This document shows positions 1-9,268 of a stretch of 64,000 nt of DNA, in pieces. Location: positions 1 to 64,000 of IMG/VR virus record IMGVR_UViG_3300024239_000132; one strand, 5' to 3'. The translations under genes were made by a program, and so were the position numbers. Below the pieces are notes generated by a model. That model was not told where the DNA came from. It saw only the letters and a program-made list of their open reading frames with translations, and made no database searches. The first letter of the stretch is position 1; every line of letters begins with the position of its first letter. This stretch comes from a virus.

Positions 1-1
1 A

Positions 2-511
2 GGATGGGGTATCCGTCTTTACAGCCTGACGGTCGAGCATGCTTTGACGAACGCCACTGTTGCGACCAAGTACATCATCGACAGCGAAGCCAAGCCATTC
101 GTAGGCGACCTCATCAAGGTCCTCGAGGTCCGTGACCATCATGGCTGTGTGCTGCCGCTGAATGACCCTGAATCCTGCCGATCGGTGTTCACACCCCAGC
201 CTGAAGTCATCCAGGTTCCCAGCCCTGTCACTGGCATGCCTTTGGGTGTTGCTTACCAGGCACGGCACATTTCTATTCCGGCAGGCGATGAGACAGCCGA
301 GATCGTCATCCCGAACAGTCTCGAAGAAGCCTTGATGGCTTACATTGCCTACCAGCAGTACCGGGACCTCAACACGCAGGAAAGCACGGCAAAGGCTGCC
401 GAGCACCTCAGTCTCTATGAAGCCATGTGCTCCCAGGTCGAAGCCAGGGATCTCGTGAATGGCTCCTATTCCATGACAAATTCTCGTTTTGCCAAAGGTG
501 GTTGGGTATGA
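2..511 (+). CDS. Structural protein of unknown function, 5' end outside window
   Basis: The reading frame is open from base 2 to the TGA at 509-511, so the gene starts before the window. A TTG at 44 is in frame but has no convincing ribosome binding site, and the frame upstream (ending LYSLTVEHALT) also looks coding. No family is recognised. Its stop overlaps the ATG of the tailspike gene (ATGA at 508-511), so the two are translationally coupled. The position suggests a tail or adaptor protein of the late operon. Codon use is that of the phage core, unlike the GC-rich genes just downstream. Confidence 0.7.
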   Translation, partial: GWGIRLYSLTVEHALTNATVATKYIIDSEAKPFVGDLIKVLEVRDHHGCVLPLNDPESCRSVFTPQPEVIQVPSPVTGMPLGVAYQARHISIPAGDETAEIVIPNSLEEALMAYIAYQQYRDLNTQESTAKAAEHLSLYEAMCSQVEARDLVNGSYSMTNSRFAKGGWV

Positions 512-2445
512 TCAGCAATGTAAACGATCCCTGCAACGGGGCTACCGACTACGTTATCCCCGTGCTTGGTGAAGCCTACAACGTGGTCAAGCAGGTTCAA
601 TCGAACCTTGCTGCTATTCAGGCTGCCAGCGAGAACATTCAGGCAGTTATTGATGCCACTCCGGCAGCAGCAGCAGCTCAGGCTTGGGCAGAGGGAACCT
701 TGCCGGGAGGCATTGGAACCAAGAGCTCCAAGGAATGGTCTGCTGAAGCTGCTAGTAATAGCGCCACCGCCGCCGTCCTCGCCTACCTCGCCAGCAATCC
801 CTTTGCCAATACCACGGCTCTGTATGCCTATTCCAACGCTGCCCTTGCAGTAGGGATGAGCACCACGATTGTCGGTGATGGTCGGTATGAGGTGGCATCG
901 CTCGGGCCAGTGGTGTGGACGCGGACGGCAGATGATGGCGCTGGGCGGGCAGAAGCGGCGGCGGCGGACGCGGCGGACGCGGCGACCCAGGTTTCGTCGG
1001 ACTTCCTGAACGATGGCCTCGCCTTCGCCGTGGGCGACGACTACGGCTTCGCGACGATGACGGTTGACACCGCCGGTCAGATGATAGCGACGACGATCGC
1101 CGTGCAGACTGTCGCCACCGCCGAACTGACGCCCACTGGCCCCGATTTGACCATCGCAGGCGACGGCATCGCCATCGTCGACGATTACGGCTTCGTCGTC
1201 GCGCGGATCGATCCGGACGGGGTGGAGACCGCGACCAGCGCAGCCACTCCGGTCGTGCCGCAGAACGACTACGCCCGCCACATCGTCGGCGTCTACGGCC
1301 AGAGCCTGTCCTCGGGCACCGCCGCGCGCCCGCCGATTTCCACCGCGCAGCGCTACGGCAACAAGATGCTGTCAACCGGCGTGCGGGTTAACGGGCTGGC
1401 GGATGCGACGATCAACGCAGCAACGCTGGCCGATCTGATCGAGAGCGACAGCGGCACCGAGGGCGAGACGCCGGTGTCCGGGCACTGCGACGTGGTGCTG
1501 CAACTGCTCGACGCCGAGAACGCAGCCGGGTGGCCGACGCACCAGTTCCGCCTGCTGGGCTTCGACCCCGGCAAGCCTGCCACGGCCATCGCTGGCCTGT
1601 CGAAGACCACGACGCCCTACAACACCGCGAAGACCGCGCTGGCGCGGCTCGTGGCGCTGTCTCCCGACGATCCGGTCGTTCACCTCGCGATGGACTGGGT
1701 GCAGGGCGAGAGCGACATCCAGAACGGCACGGCGCGCGCAACCTACAAGACGGCGCTGAAGACGCTGCGCACCGATTGGGAAGCCGACGCGCAGGCAATC
1801 ACCGGCCAGGCCGAGGGCGTGAAGCTGCTGTCCTACCAAGGCTGCTCGCACAGCGCCTACAACGTCGCGACGCCCGACATCGCGCTAGCGCAGATCGACG
1901 CGGCGACAGAGGACGCGAATATCGTGATCGTCACGCCGGATTACATCTTCCGCCGGGCCGACAACGTTCATCTGATCGCCGCCGATTCCTGGCTGATGGG
2001 CGCTTATTTCGGCGCGGCCTACAAACGCATCTTCCTCGACGGCGGCACGTGGGAAACCGTCCGTCCGGTCAGCAAGACGATCCGGGGCGCGAGCTGCGAC
2101 GTGCGCTTCCGCGTGCCGCACGGCCCGCTGGTGTTCGATACCTCGGCGGTGACCAATCCCGGCAACTACGGCTTCAAGATGGTCGATTCCGGTGGTTCGG
2201 CGCTGACGATCACGGCGGTGACGCTGATGGGGCCGGACTGGGTGCGGATCACCTGTTCGGGCACGATCCCGACCGGGTCGAAGGTGCGCTACGCCTGGGG
2301 CACGTTCTCAGGCGTGACCGCAGCCGGTCCGAGCACCGGCCCGCGCGGCAACCTGCGCGACAGCGCCGGTGGCGCGCTGAAGGTCACCGATCCCACGGGC
2401 CTTGTCCGCCCGCTGCACAACTGGTGCGAACTCTTCGAAATCTGA
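508..2445 (+). CDS. Tailspike with SGNH/SASA-type carbohydrate esterase domain
   Basis: This is a 645-residue protein starting at ATG 508, which overlaps the previous stop. Residues 1 to about 130 are alanine-rich, phage-like and probably attach it to the virion. The rest carries the blocks of SGNH-hydrolase esterases related to sialate O-acetylesterases: GVYGQS with candidate nucleophile Ser266, WVQGESD at 397-403, and a D485-x-x-H488 pair in DNVHL. The inferred role is deacetylation of a capsular or O-antigen polysaccharide during adsorption. From about nt 900 the GC content and codon use become very different from the phage core, a mosaic junction expected when receptor-binding domains are swapped. 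The exact polysaccharide cannot be told from sequence. Confidence 0.85.
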   Translation: MISNVNDPCNGATDYVIPVLGEAYNVVKQVQSNLAAIQAASENIQAVIDATPAAAAAQAWAEGTLPGGIGTKSSKEWSAEAASNSATAAVLAYLASNPFANTTALYAYSNAALAVGMSTTIVGDGRYEVASLGPVVWTRTADDGAGRAEAAAADAADAATQVSSDFLNDGLAFAVGDDYGFATMTVDTAGQMIATTIAVQTVATAELTPTGPDLTIAGDGIAIVDDYGFVVARIDPDGVETATSAATPVVPQNDYARHIVGVYGQSLSSGTAARPPISTAQRYGNKMLSTGVRVNGLADATINAATLADLIESDSGTEGETPVSGHCDVVLQLLDAENAAGWPTHQFRLLGFDPGKPATAIAGLSKTTTPYNTAKTALARLVALSPDDPVVHLAMDWVQGESDIQNGTARATYKTALKTLRTDWEADAQAITGQAEGVKLLSYQGCSHSAYNVATPDIALAQIDAATEDANIVIVTPDYIFRRADNVHLIAADSWLMGAYFGAAYKRIFLDGGTWETVRPVSKTIRGASCDVRFRVPHGPLVFDTSAVTNPGNYGFKMVDSGGSALTITAVTLMGPDWVRITCSGTIPTGSKVRYAWGTFSGVTAAGPSTGPRGNLRDSAGGALKVTDPTGLVRPLHNWCELFEI

Positions 2446-2458
2446 TGGAGACCGAGAC

Positions 2459-3187
2459 ATGCTTCTGCTGAAAGACGCAACCGCGAACTACGCCGCCAAC
2501 AACGTTGGCCGTGCGATCCAGTTGACCACCGACCGCGCCAGCCTGATGGGCGAATTTCTTCTGGGCCGCGACGAGGCCACCACCGTGTTCAACTCGGCCT
2601 ACGAGGACGCTCCGGTCGGGACCATGGTCGGTGCGCCGACTTATGGCGATCACCGCATCACCGGCTGCGACCAGACGAAGTACCTGAACACCGGCATCGC
2701 CGACGCGGCGAACATCTCCATCCTCGCGATCTACTCGCCGGGTGGGGCGGTGACGGGTGACGGCGTGTTCGGCACGGGCGGGCTTTCGGGCGCGCAGATC
2801 GCGGGCTTCTCCAACGGAGGCAACCTTCAGTTGCAGTGCGCCACCTCGGGCAACTCCACCACCGGCTTGAGCGTCACCTGCACCGCGCCGGTTACCAACC
2901 TGTCCGACTATCGCGGCCTCGCTGGGCGCATCGGCGGCACCGTCAATCCGACGCTGAAGATCGACGACTTCAAGGACGGCGCGCGCGTCACCGGTGGCAG
3001 CGCCACCGGCAGTGCAACGCGCGGGATCGACACGCGCAACATCCGCATCGGCACCTGGGGTTCATCGACGGGCCTCGTAGACGTGGCCGCTGCGCTGATC
3101 TGGCACCGCCTGCTGACCGACGCCGAGATGCTCGCCGCCTACCAGGAAGTGCGCGCAACGCTGGCTCAGTGGAACCTGGCATGCTGA
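2459..3187 (+). CDS. LamG/concanavalin-like lectin domain protein
   Basis: This is a 242-residue protein starting at ATG 2459 behind GGAG at 2446-2449. The C-terminal segment with IRIGTW, VDVAAALIWHRLLTDAEM and the following helix is the usual end of a LamG/concanavalin-A-like jelly roll. It directly follows the esterase tailspike and shares its GC-rich composition, so it was probably acquired with it and binds carbohydrate on the host surface or forms part of the fibre. No catalytic motif was seen. The family call rests on pattern similarity of the C-terminal third only. Confidence 0.7.
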   Translation: MLLLKDATANYAANNVGRAIQLTTDRASLMGEFLLGRDEATTVFNSAYEDAPVGTMVGAPTYGDHRITGCDQTKYLNTGIADAANISILAIYSPGGAVTGDGVFGTGGLSGAQIAGFSNGGNLQLQCATSGNSTTGLSVTCTAPVTNLSDYRGLAGRIGGTVNPTLKIDDFKDGARVTGGSATGSATRGIDTRNIRIGTWGSSTGLVDVAAALIWHRLLTDAEMLAAYQEVRATLAQWNLAC

Positions 3188-3333
3188 CGATGAACAAGGA
3201 CAAGATCGCGAAGGAACTGGCCGAACTCGGGCATAGCGACTTTCGCTTGCTGTCGAAACTTGAGGCGCTGATCGGGCGCATCACTGACGTGTCGGCGGCT
3301 TCGGTTGCTCCCAAGGACGGCGGGGGCAAGTAA
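3181..3333 (+). CDS. Small protein of 50 residues, unknown function
   Basis: ATG 3181 lies inside the 3' end of the lectin-like gene (stop 3185-3187), so it is translationally coupled. A second ATG at 3190 is also possible. The product is a helical, lysine-rich peptide (KDKIAKELAELGHSDFRLL) ending in KDGGGK. It closes the GC-rich tailspike cassette and is followed at once by a strong terminator. Small accessory proteins or chaperones often follow tail-fibre genes, but no homology supports that here. Confidence 0.6.
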   Translation: MLTMNKDKIAKELAELGHSDFRLLSKLEALIGRITDVSAASVAPKDGGGK

Positions 3334-3337
3334 TGCT

Positions 3338-3382
3338 AACGAAAGCGATACCAGACATGAGTTTGGTATCGCTTTCGTTTTG
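3338..3382 (+). terminator. Rho-independent terminator after tailspike cassette
   Basis: A perfect 16-bp stem (3338-3353 with 3364-3379) with a 10-nt loop is followed by a T run. It separates the tailspike cassette from the lysis genes. The left arm begins AACGAAAGCG. The stem is almost self-complementary at both ends, so it could also act on the other strand. Confidence 0.85.
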
Positions 3383-3451
3383 GGCAATATAAACGCAGCA
3401 CAAGAGCAAGGGTTTCCCACTCTCCGTAAGAATTGTTCCCACGGGGGTGAC

Positions 3452-3763
3452 ATGATTTATACCTACTTCGCTCTGGCAGCTTGCGGCGTATCCGGGGCAC
3501 TGATCTACAGCTTCCCGGCCTACATCCGAGCACTGTCTAAGAAGCCTCCTGTTCAGTTCGCTCTGGCCACGCTGATCTTCTCTTTGTTCACTGGTTCCGT
3601 TTCTGCCGTGCTTTTCACCAAGCTTATCGGCTTTCACTGGCCGTGGACTGTTCAGCCTGAGCCTTGGCCGCTGGCTCTCGTCGTTGGTCTGGCAAGCAAT
3701 CCTCTTGTCCCGATCCTGCTGCGCCGCCTGGAAAACTGGGCAGACACTTTCGGAGGTAAGTGA
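3452..3763 (+). CDS. Putative holin, three membrane segments
   Basis: This is a 103-residue protein starting at ATG 3452 after a GGGGGTGA ribosome site. Three hydrophobic segments are visible at about residues 3-25, 37-59 and 72-91, followed by a short polar tail ending TFGGK. Size, topology and position directly before a second membrane protein, endolysin and spanin genes suggest a class I holin. It would form lesions in the inner membrane and time lysis. No holin family signature was recognised, so the call rests on context. Confidence 0.65.
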   Translation: MIYTYFALAACGVSGALIYSFPAYIRALSKKPPVQFALATLIFSLFTGSVSAVLFTKLIGFHWPWTVQPEPWPLALVVGLASNPLVPILLRRLENWADTFGGK

Positions 3764-3765
3764 GG

Positions 3766-4134
3766 ATGTCCTATTCTGCGACCATTATTCTAACGGGTGG
3801 CTGTTTCGTAGTCGGTGGGCTCTTGGCTCTCATGAGACAGAGCCTGCTCGAACCAGCATCAGGGCAATATCCCAAGGCACCATCCTGGCTGCGAAACTAC
3901 ATGTTCGCCTTTGCCAGTCTTCAGGTCTTCGTCGGTCTTCAGACACTCAATGCCCAACGTGATGTAGCTCATTCCATGGTTCTCATGGGCATGGGACTAG
4001 TTCTTTATAACGGCGCCATGCTCTTCAACCTGCTTCGGCAACGCTACCCTGAAGAAGTCTGGAACCGCCTCAACCTCATTAACGATCGCCTGTTCTGTAA
4101 GGATAGTCCGGTCAAACGGTGGATCTCCAAGTGA
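3766..4134 (+). CDS. Small membrane protein of the lysis cassette
   Basis: This is a 122-residue protein. ATG 3766 is preferred over GTG 3760 because GGAGG at 3752-3756 is correctly spaced from the ATG. It begins two bases after the holin-like stop. Hydrophobic segments lie at about residues 4-24, 44-62 and 70-90, with a basic C-terminus (SPVKRWISK). It may be a second holin or an antiholin. Its 3' end overlaps the endolysin start by 16 nt. Confidence 0.6.
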   Translation: MSYSATIILTGGCFVVGGLLALMRQSLLEPASGQYPKAPSWLRNYMFAFASLQVFVGLQTLNAQRDVAHSMVLMGMGLVLYNGAMLFNLLRQRYPEEVWNRLNLINDRLFCKDSPVKRWISK

Positions 4135-4856
4135 CCGACCCCCGCAAGCCAGTCTTCGATGCTGTCCGAGCAATCTGCCCCGGCAACGTCTTCAACTCCG
4201 CAGAGAACACCAATGCTCTGCACAATCTGCTGGATGCCTTTAAGGCCAAACGAGAAGTGCCGATGCAGTTCGCTATGCGAGATCCAGCCAAGTTCTTCGG
4301 TGAGCTTCGTAAGACTACAGGGGCTCTGAATCAGACCCAGGTGGATACTGTATCGCTGCTTTTGACTGCTGCATCCCAGTGGTCGGTCGGATGGCTGGCT
4401 TATGCTCTGGCCACGGCATGGCATGAGGCCCGATTCATCTCGCAGTTCGAGAAAGGTGGTCCCGGTTATCTCGCCAAGTACGATACCGGTGAGCTTGCCA
4501 AGCGTCTGGGCAATACGCCACAGGCCGACGGTGATGGCATCAAGTTTGCTGGCCGAGGTCTGGTTCAGCTGACCGGTACCACCAACTATCGCAATGCCGG
4601 CAAGTACCTTGGCATCGATCTGATCGCCAATCCGGACCTTGCTCTCGATCCCGCTATTGCCACCAAGATACTGATCTGGGGCATGCAGACTGGTGCTTTC
4701 ACCGGCCGTAAGCTTGCTGACTACATTGGCGAGCAAGGCAACCTCGAGAGCTTCCGTCAGGCCCGTCGGATCATCAATGGGATGGATCGGGCGGGTGACA
4801 TCGCTGGATATGCAATTGCCTTCCAGCAGGCTGTTCTTCTGGGGAAATGGGGATGA
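4119..4856 (+). CDS. Endolysin, GH19 chitinase/lysozyme-like
   Basis: This is a 245-residue peptidoglycan hydrolase. Motifs typical of the GH19-like lysozyme fold are AWHEAR with probable catalytic Glu103, and FAGRGLVQLTGTTNY at about 143-157. There is no signal peptide, so release through the holin is expected. The GTG at 4119 overlaps the previous gene and a GTG at 4131 is an alternative. The stop overlaps the Rz start (ATGA at 4853-4856). N4 itself uses an unrelated GH108 N-acetylmuramidase, so the lysis enzyme has been exchanged here. Confidence 0.85.
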   Translation: MDLQVTDPRKPVFDAVRAICPGNVFNSAENTNALHNLLDAFKAKREVPMQFAMRDPAKFFGELRKTTGALNQTQVDTVSLLLTAASQWSVGWLAYALATAWHEARFISQFEKGGPGYLAKYDTGELAKRLGNTPQADGDGIKFAGRGLVQLTGTTNYRNAGKYLGIDLIANPDLALDPAIATKILIWGMQTGAFTGRKLADYIGEQGNLESFRQARRIINGMDRAGDIAGYAIAFQQAVLLGKWG

Positions 4857-5221
4857 GCGGCTACTTGCTCTGGTGGACCAAGCTGCCTTCCCTGGTTCGC
4901 TATGCGATCGGCGTCCTTTCAGCATTCTGTGCTGTTCTGGCTCTGTTTTTGTTCTTCATGTCCAAGCTCAAGGACATGAGAGATGAAGCCTTTGCTCAAG
5001 GCCAAACCCAGGTTCGTGAACAAGCCTCTGCTGCTGTAATCGAAAACGTGGAGACTTCTCATGAGATACGACGGCAATTCGACCTTGAGGCTGCTCGTGG
5101 CAGCAGTGACGTTATCTACGCTAACTGCGTGCGTTCGGCTCGCACCCCCGAGAACTGTCAGCGATTTCTGCCTCGTGGATCAGAGGATCCAGATAGAGCC
5201 GTCCCCAGCCAAGAACGCTGA
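4853..5221 (+). CDS. Rz: Rz-like inner-membrane spanin
   Basis: This is a 122-residue protein with one N-terminal membrane segment (about residues 14-36) followed by a charged, helical region of the i-spanin type. ATG 4853 is chosen over 4847 because of its spacing from GGGGA at 4840-4844 and the ATGA overlap with the endolysin. It would join the Rz1 lipoprotein to bridge the periplasm and fuse the membranes at lysis. The identification rests on topology, position and the embedded Rz1 frame, because spanins are poorly conserved in sequence. Confidence 0.8.
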   Translation: MSGYLLWWTKLPSLVRYAIGVLSAFCAVLALFLFFMSKLKDMRDEAFAQGQTQVREQASAAVIENVETSHEIRRQFDLEAARGSSDVIYANCVRSARTPENCQRFLPRGSEDPDRAVPSQER

Positions 5222-5309
5222 TGACCTTGGCAATAAGTGGGACAGCGACACAACTGTCATGGATGTCCTAAAGCACAATGCCGTTATAGATAAACTTTGT
5301 GGACACTGA
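5061..5309 (+). CDS. Rz1: Rz1-like outer-membrane spanin lipoprotein
   Basis: This is an 82-residue protein in another frame inside Rz that extends 88 nt past its stop. ATG 5061 follows GGAGA. The N-terminus RLLVAAVTLSTLTAC is a lipoprotein signal with lipobox LTAC, making Cys24 the lipidated residue, followed by a proline-containing linker (LAPPRT). Overlapping Rz/Rz1 frames are the classic spanin arrangement. Confidence 0.85.
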   Translation: MRYDGNSTLRLLVAAVTLSTLTACVRLAPPRTVSDFCLVDQRIQIEPSPAKNADDLGNKWDSDTTVMDVLKHNAVIDKLCGH

Positions 5310-5402
5310 ACCCATAGATAAGTTGGGTTTCTAAAAGTGGACACAAAGAATCTTTAGATGCAAAGGGAGAATAACCACACTCAATCTTAGGTTGTTCCGA
5401 AA
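5297..5402 (+). promoter_or_regulatory. Intergenic region before portal: hairpin between GTGGACAC direct repeats
   Basis: Two copies of GTGGACAC (5299-5306 and 5337-5344) flank a hairpin with arms AACCCA (5309-5314) and TGGGTT (5324-5329). It may end lysis-cassette transcripts or mark a late promoter ahead of the head genes. No clear sigma-70 promoter is seen. The portal start at 5403 has only a weak ribosome site (TTAGG). Confidence 0.35.
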
Positions 5403-7592
5403 ATGCAGCAACAGCAATTGGCAGTTCTCAATCCGAAGCTGACTGATTGGCAGAATGAGCCAACTCTACAGTTGCTCAAAGCGGATCTAGAAGCTGCAAA
5501 GACAACCCACCAGAGCCAGGTCACGAAGATCTCCATGTGGAACGATCTTCTCAATGTGACCGGCAAGGCCAAGCCTCCCAAGGTCAAGGGCCGATCGAGT
5601 GTGCAGCCCAAGCTTATCCGGCGTCAGGCAGAGTGGCGTTATCCCGCTCTGTCCGAGCCTCTGCTGAGCAGCAAGAAGCCCTTCAGCGTAGAACCTCAGA
5701 CATTCGAGGATGGGCCGGCAGCTAAGCAGAATGAACTGGTTCTCAACTACCAGTTCCGTAACAAGATGAACCGGGTGAAGTTTGTTGACGACTTCATTCG
5801 ATCGGTGGTCGATGAGGGCACCGCGGTAATTCAGGTAGGCTGGGTCCGTCAGACGGTAACGGTCACCGAAGAGGTCCCGGTTTACCAGCATATTGCTCCG
5901 ACCTCCGAAGAGGAAGTGCAGGCATTCCAGCAGGCCATGGAGCTCAAGCAGCAGAATCCTCGTGGGTTCAATGAGCAAGCTTCTCCTGAGATCAAAGCTG
6001 CCCTCGATTTCTACGAGGAGAGCCAGCAGATCTCGGTTGCAGTCCAGATCGGAACTGAATCCCAGAAGATCGAAAAGATCGTACAGAACCATCCCACTGC
6101 TCGTGTGATGAATCCAGCCAATGTGATCATCGATCCTTCCTGTGAAGGCGATATCAACAAGGCCATGTTTGCTGTGGTCCAGTTCGAGACCAACAAGGCC
6201 AGCCTCCTGCTTGAAGGCAAGCGTTACAAGAATCTTGATCAGGTCGATTGGACAGGCGCCGGTCCTATCAACGAACCTGATTACCAGACTTCTACCCCAG
6301 GTGACTTTCAGCTGACAGACACTGCCCGCAAGAAGGTCGTAGCCTATGAGTACTGGGGCTTCTGGGACATCGATGGCACTGGCAAGCTAGAGCCGATCGT
6401 CTGTACCTGGATTGGCAATATCATGATCCGGATGGAGAAAAATCCCTTCCCGGACGGCAAACTTCCCTTCGTTCTGGTTCCATATCTACCGATCAAGCGT
6501 GAGCTGTACGGTGAGCCGGATGCTGAGCTGCTGGAAGATAACCAGCGGATCATGGGTGCCCTGGTTCGTGGTATGATCGACCTTCTGGGTCGCTCTGCAA
6601 ATAGCCAGCAGGGCTTTGCCAAGGGCATGCTCGATCCACTCAACCGCCGTCGGTATGAGAATGGGCAGGATTACGAGTTCAATCCCAACCTTACTCCGGC
6701 TGCTGGTCTGATTCAGCATAGCTACCCTGAGCTGCCTCAATCGGCTCTGCTGATGCTCAATCTCCAGAACCAGGATGCCGAGGCACTCTCTGGCGTAAAG
6801 AGCTTCTCAGGCGGGCTGTCCGGGGAATCCTACGGGGATGTTGCTGCCGGTATCAAGGGAGCACTGGACGCCTCTGCCAAGCGTGAGATGACCATCCTGC
6901 GCCGTGTTGCTCGGGGTATGGTTGAGATTGGCGAGAAGTTTGTCTCGATGAATGCCGAGTTCCTGTCAGAGCAGGAAGTCATTCGGATCACCAACCGTGA
7001 GTTTGTCACGGTCAACCGTGAAGAGCTCAAGGGCAACTTCGATCTGGTGGTCGATATTTCGACCGCCGAAGTCGACAATGCCAAGGCTCAGGATCTGGCG
7101 TTCATGCTCCAGACCTTGGGCAACACTGTTGACCAGACCCTGACGCTAATGATCCTCGCAGAGATCTGCGAGCTCAAGCGTATGCCGGAGCTGGCCGAGC
7201 AGCTTCGTAACTTCAAGCCACAGCCCAACCCGATGCAGGAGCAGCTGCAGCAACTGGAGCTGGCCAAGCTCGAAGCCGAAGTCGAAGAGATCAAGTCTCG
7301 TGCCGAGCTCAACCGAGCCAAGGCCATGGAAGCTGCCGGCAAAGCTCAGCAGCAGGATCTCGATACGATCGAGCAAGAGACCGGCATCAAGCACGAGCGT
7401 GAGAAGGATCTCATGCAGGGTCAGGCTCAGGGCAACAAGGAACTGGCCATTACGAAGGCTCTCACCACTCCCCGAAAGGAGGGCGAACGTGAGCCAGATA
7501 TTGAGGCTGCCGTCGGTTACAACAACTTTAGCGACAGTCGGCCAATACAAAGTCCAACTGTAGCTCCGCTTCCTGTTGACACTTTTGCATAA
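5403..7592 (+). CDS. Portal protein, N4 gp59 type
   Basis: This 729-residue protein is similar in length to the unusually large N4 portal. It corresponds to gp59 by order: lysis genes before it, gp58- and gp57-like genes and the capsid protein after it. As the dodecameric portal it would form the DNA channel at one capsid vertex and dock the terminase. Residues about 600-690 are a glutamate- and lysine-rich coiled coil ([20 protein letters not shown]). The frame is intact and uses phage-core codons. Confidence 0.9.
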   Translation: MQQQQLAVLNPKLTDWQNEPTLQLLKADLEAAKTTHQSQVTKISMWNDLLNVTGKAKPPKVKGRSSVQPKLIRRQAEWRYPALSEPLLSSKKPFSVEPQTFEDGPAAKQNELVLNYQFRNKMNRVKFVDDFIRSVVDEGTAVIQVGWVRQTVTVTEEVPVYQHIAPTSEEEVQAFQQAMELKQQNPRGFNEQASPEIKAALDFYEESQQISVAVQIGTESQKIEKIVQNHPTARVMNPANVIIDPSCEGDINKAMFAVVQFETNKASLLLEGKRYKNLDQVDWTGAGPINEPDYQTSTPGDFQLTDTARKKVVAYEYWGFWDIDGTGKLEPIVCTWIGNIMIRMEKNPFPDGKLPFVLVPYLPIKRELYGEPDAELLEDNQRIMGALVRGMIDLLGRSANSQQGFAKGMLDPLNRRRYENGQDYEFNPNLTPAAGLIQHSYPELPQSALLMLNLQNQDAEALSGVKSFSGGLSGESYGDVAAGIKGALDASAKREMTILRRVARGMVEIGEKFVSMNAEFLSEQEVIRITNREFVTVNREELKGNFDLVVDISTAEVDNAKAQDLAFMLQTLGNTVDQTLTLMILAEICELKRMPELAEQLRNFKPQPNPMQEQLQQLELAKLEAEVEEIKSRAELNRAKAMEAAGKAQQQDLDTIEQETGIKHEREKDLMQGQAQGNKELAITKALTTPRKEGEREPDIEAAVGYNNFSDSRPIQSPTVAPLPVDTFA

Positions 7593-7605
7593 AAAGTAGA
7601 GTTAG

Positions 7606-7650
7606 CTTTCACAGAGTCAGACTTTGTTTGGTGTCTGGCTCATGTGAAAG
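7606..7650 (+). other. Long stem-loop between portal and gp58-like gene
   Basis: CTTTCACAGAGTCAGAC (7606-7622) pairs with 7633-7650 apart from two short mismatches. No T run follows, so this is more likely an RNA processing or stability element than a terminator. Confidence 0.5.
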
Positions 7651-7683
7651 ACCAGGAACTCAAAGTTTAAGGATTTATCCTCA

Positions 7684-8052
7684 ATGTCGACCGTAGCAGA
7701 ACTCGAACAGCAGAAGGTGGACTTCAATGCTGCAATCGAGAAGCGCAAAGTTCTCCAGCGTCTGATGAACAACCGTGACTTCAAGAAGCTCATTCTTGAA
7801 GATTTCTGCGTGCAGGAATGTGCTCGCTATGCTCAGGCATCGGCTGACCCGAACCTCTCTGTCAACGAGCGGGCAGATGCCCTGGCTCTGGCTCAGTCGG
7901 CCGGCCATATCCGTCGGTATCTGAACGTTCTCGACATCATGGGCAATTCTGCCGAGAACCAGATGCAGCGTCTTGACGACGCTATCGAGGATGCTCGGCT
8001 CGACGAAGCCAACGTCGAAACCGCCCCTTACGCTGAAGAAGAGGAAGCGTAA
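7684..8052 (+). CDS. N4 gp58-like small virion or assembly protein
   Basis: This is a 122-residue, highly helical, acidic protein with start ATG 7684, ending in YAEEEEA. Its place between the portal and the scaffold-like gene matches N4 gene 58. No enzyme motif was seen. Inferred to take part in head assembly. Function unknown. Confidence 0.65.
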   Translation: MSTVAELEQQKVDFNAAIEKRKVLQRLMNNRDFKKLILEDFCVQECARYAQASADPNLSVNERADALALAQSAGHIRRYLNVLDIMGNSAENQMQRLDDAIEDARLDEANVETAPYAEEEEA

Positions 8053-8054
8053 GT

Positions 8055-9224
8055 ATGAGCGGGGTCAATCCTCTCGAGCTCTCGGATGAAGAGTTCCTCA
8101 ACATGAATGGCCCCGCTGAGGTTGCTGGGGGTGCTGATGAAAGCACTCCCACTACCCCTGTTGTAGAGGAGCCAGCTGTCGAAGCCGCAGCAACGACCGA
8201 GGCCAGCGAAGCTGCGCCGACCGAAGTTGCGGAAGGCGCAGACAGTGCAGCGACGGCTACAGAGCCTGCTGCACCTGTTACCGAAGAAAAGCCTGGAGAG
8301 GCTGCCCCGGTTGATCCAGCACCTGCTGCTGATCCCACATCTGCCGTTCAGGCGCCTGCTGCTGAAGCTCCTGCCCAGACGAACGCTCAGGCAATCGAAC
8401 CAGACAAGGCAGTCGAGTTTTACCAGCAAGTCATGAAGCCGTTCAAAGCCAACGGCAAGATGATCGAGCTTCGCTCCCCTGAAGAGGTCATCGGCCTCAT
8501 GCAGATGGGAGCCAACTTCACACGCAAAATGCAGGAAATTGCGCCTCACCGCAAAACCCTCATGATGCTTCAGAACAATGGTCTCGATGAGGCCAAACTC
8601 AATTTCCTGATCGACCTCGACAAGGGGGACCCCGAGGCGCTCAAGAAGTTCATCAAGGACCGGAACATCGATCCAATGGATATCGATGTCTCAACTGATC
8701 CTGCTTATCTTGGTGGCAATCACCAGGTCAGTGATGAAGAAGTCGCTTTCCGTACTGTTCTGGAAGACCTTCGGTCGACTCCAGAAGGCACGGCAACGCT
8801 CAAGGACATCAATGACCGTTGGGACAGCGCCAGCAAGGAATTGCTGTGGCAAGAACCTAGCCTTTTGGAAGTGATCCAGGAGCAGCGTGGGAATGGCGTT
8901 TATGACGCTATCGCTGCTGAGATTGATCGCCGCAAGACGCTTGGCACTCTTGGCTCCAACGTCAAGTTCCTCGACGCTTACAAGCTGGTCGGTGATGAGC
9001 TCTTTGCTCCCCGGCAGCCCGTGGACAATGCTCCGGCAGTCCAGACTCCCCAGGTCCTGGCAACTCGCCCTGCAACCCCGAAGCCAGTCGCAGACAACGA
9101 CAAGGTTACCGCAGCAGCTCCGTCAAGAGGCACCGCAACCAAAGCCAAGGAAACTCTCAATCCTCAGTCGATCCTGTCGATGTCGGATGATGAGTTCCTG
9201 AAGCAGATGCAAAATCGGGTCTGA
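8055..9224 (+). CDS. N4 gp57-like protein, probable scaffold
   Basis: This 389-residue protein starts two bases after the gp58-like stop. Residues 20 to about 115 are a low-complexity Ala/Glu/Pro/Thr region, the middle is acidic and helical, and the C-terminus (SILSMSDDEFLKQMQ) echoes the N-terminus (NPLELSDEEFLNM). An acidic, helical protein directly upstream of the major capsid gene is the usual position of a capsid scaffold. The function is inferred from position and composition, not from a signature. Confidence 0.65.
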   Translation: MSGVNPLELSDEEFLNMNGPAEVAGGADESTPTTPVVEEPAVEAAATTEASEAAPTEVAEGADSAATATEPAAPVTEEKPGEAAPVDPAPAADPTSAVQAPAAEAPAQTNAQAIEPDKAVEFYQQVMKPFKANGKMIELRSPEEVIGLMQMGANFTRKMQEIAPHRKTLMMLQNNGLDEAKLNFLIDLDKGDPEALKKFIKDRNIDPMDIDVSTDPAYLGGNHQVSDEEVAFRTVLEDLRSTPEGTATLKDINDRWDSASKELLWQEPSLLEVIQEQRGNGVYDAIAAEIDRRKTLGTLGSNVKFLDAYKLVGDELFAPRQPVDNAPAVQTPQVLATRPATPKPVADNDKVTAAAPSRGTATKAKETLNPQSILSMSDDEFLKQMQNRV

Positions 9225-9268
9225 CATTTCCCAAAGTTGGGAAGACCCGTGCCTAAGGATTCACGGTA

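Noticed and set aside
466-1851. Several long minus-strand frames in the GC-rich tailspike gene
   Set aside because: High GC removes stop codons in all frames. The plus-strand esterase motifs settle the real frame.
4119-4856. N4-type GH108 N-acetylmuramidase
   Set aside because: The motifs GRGLVQLTGTTNY and AWHEAR fit the GH19-like fold, not the EGGY pattern of GH108.
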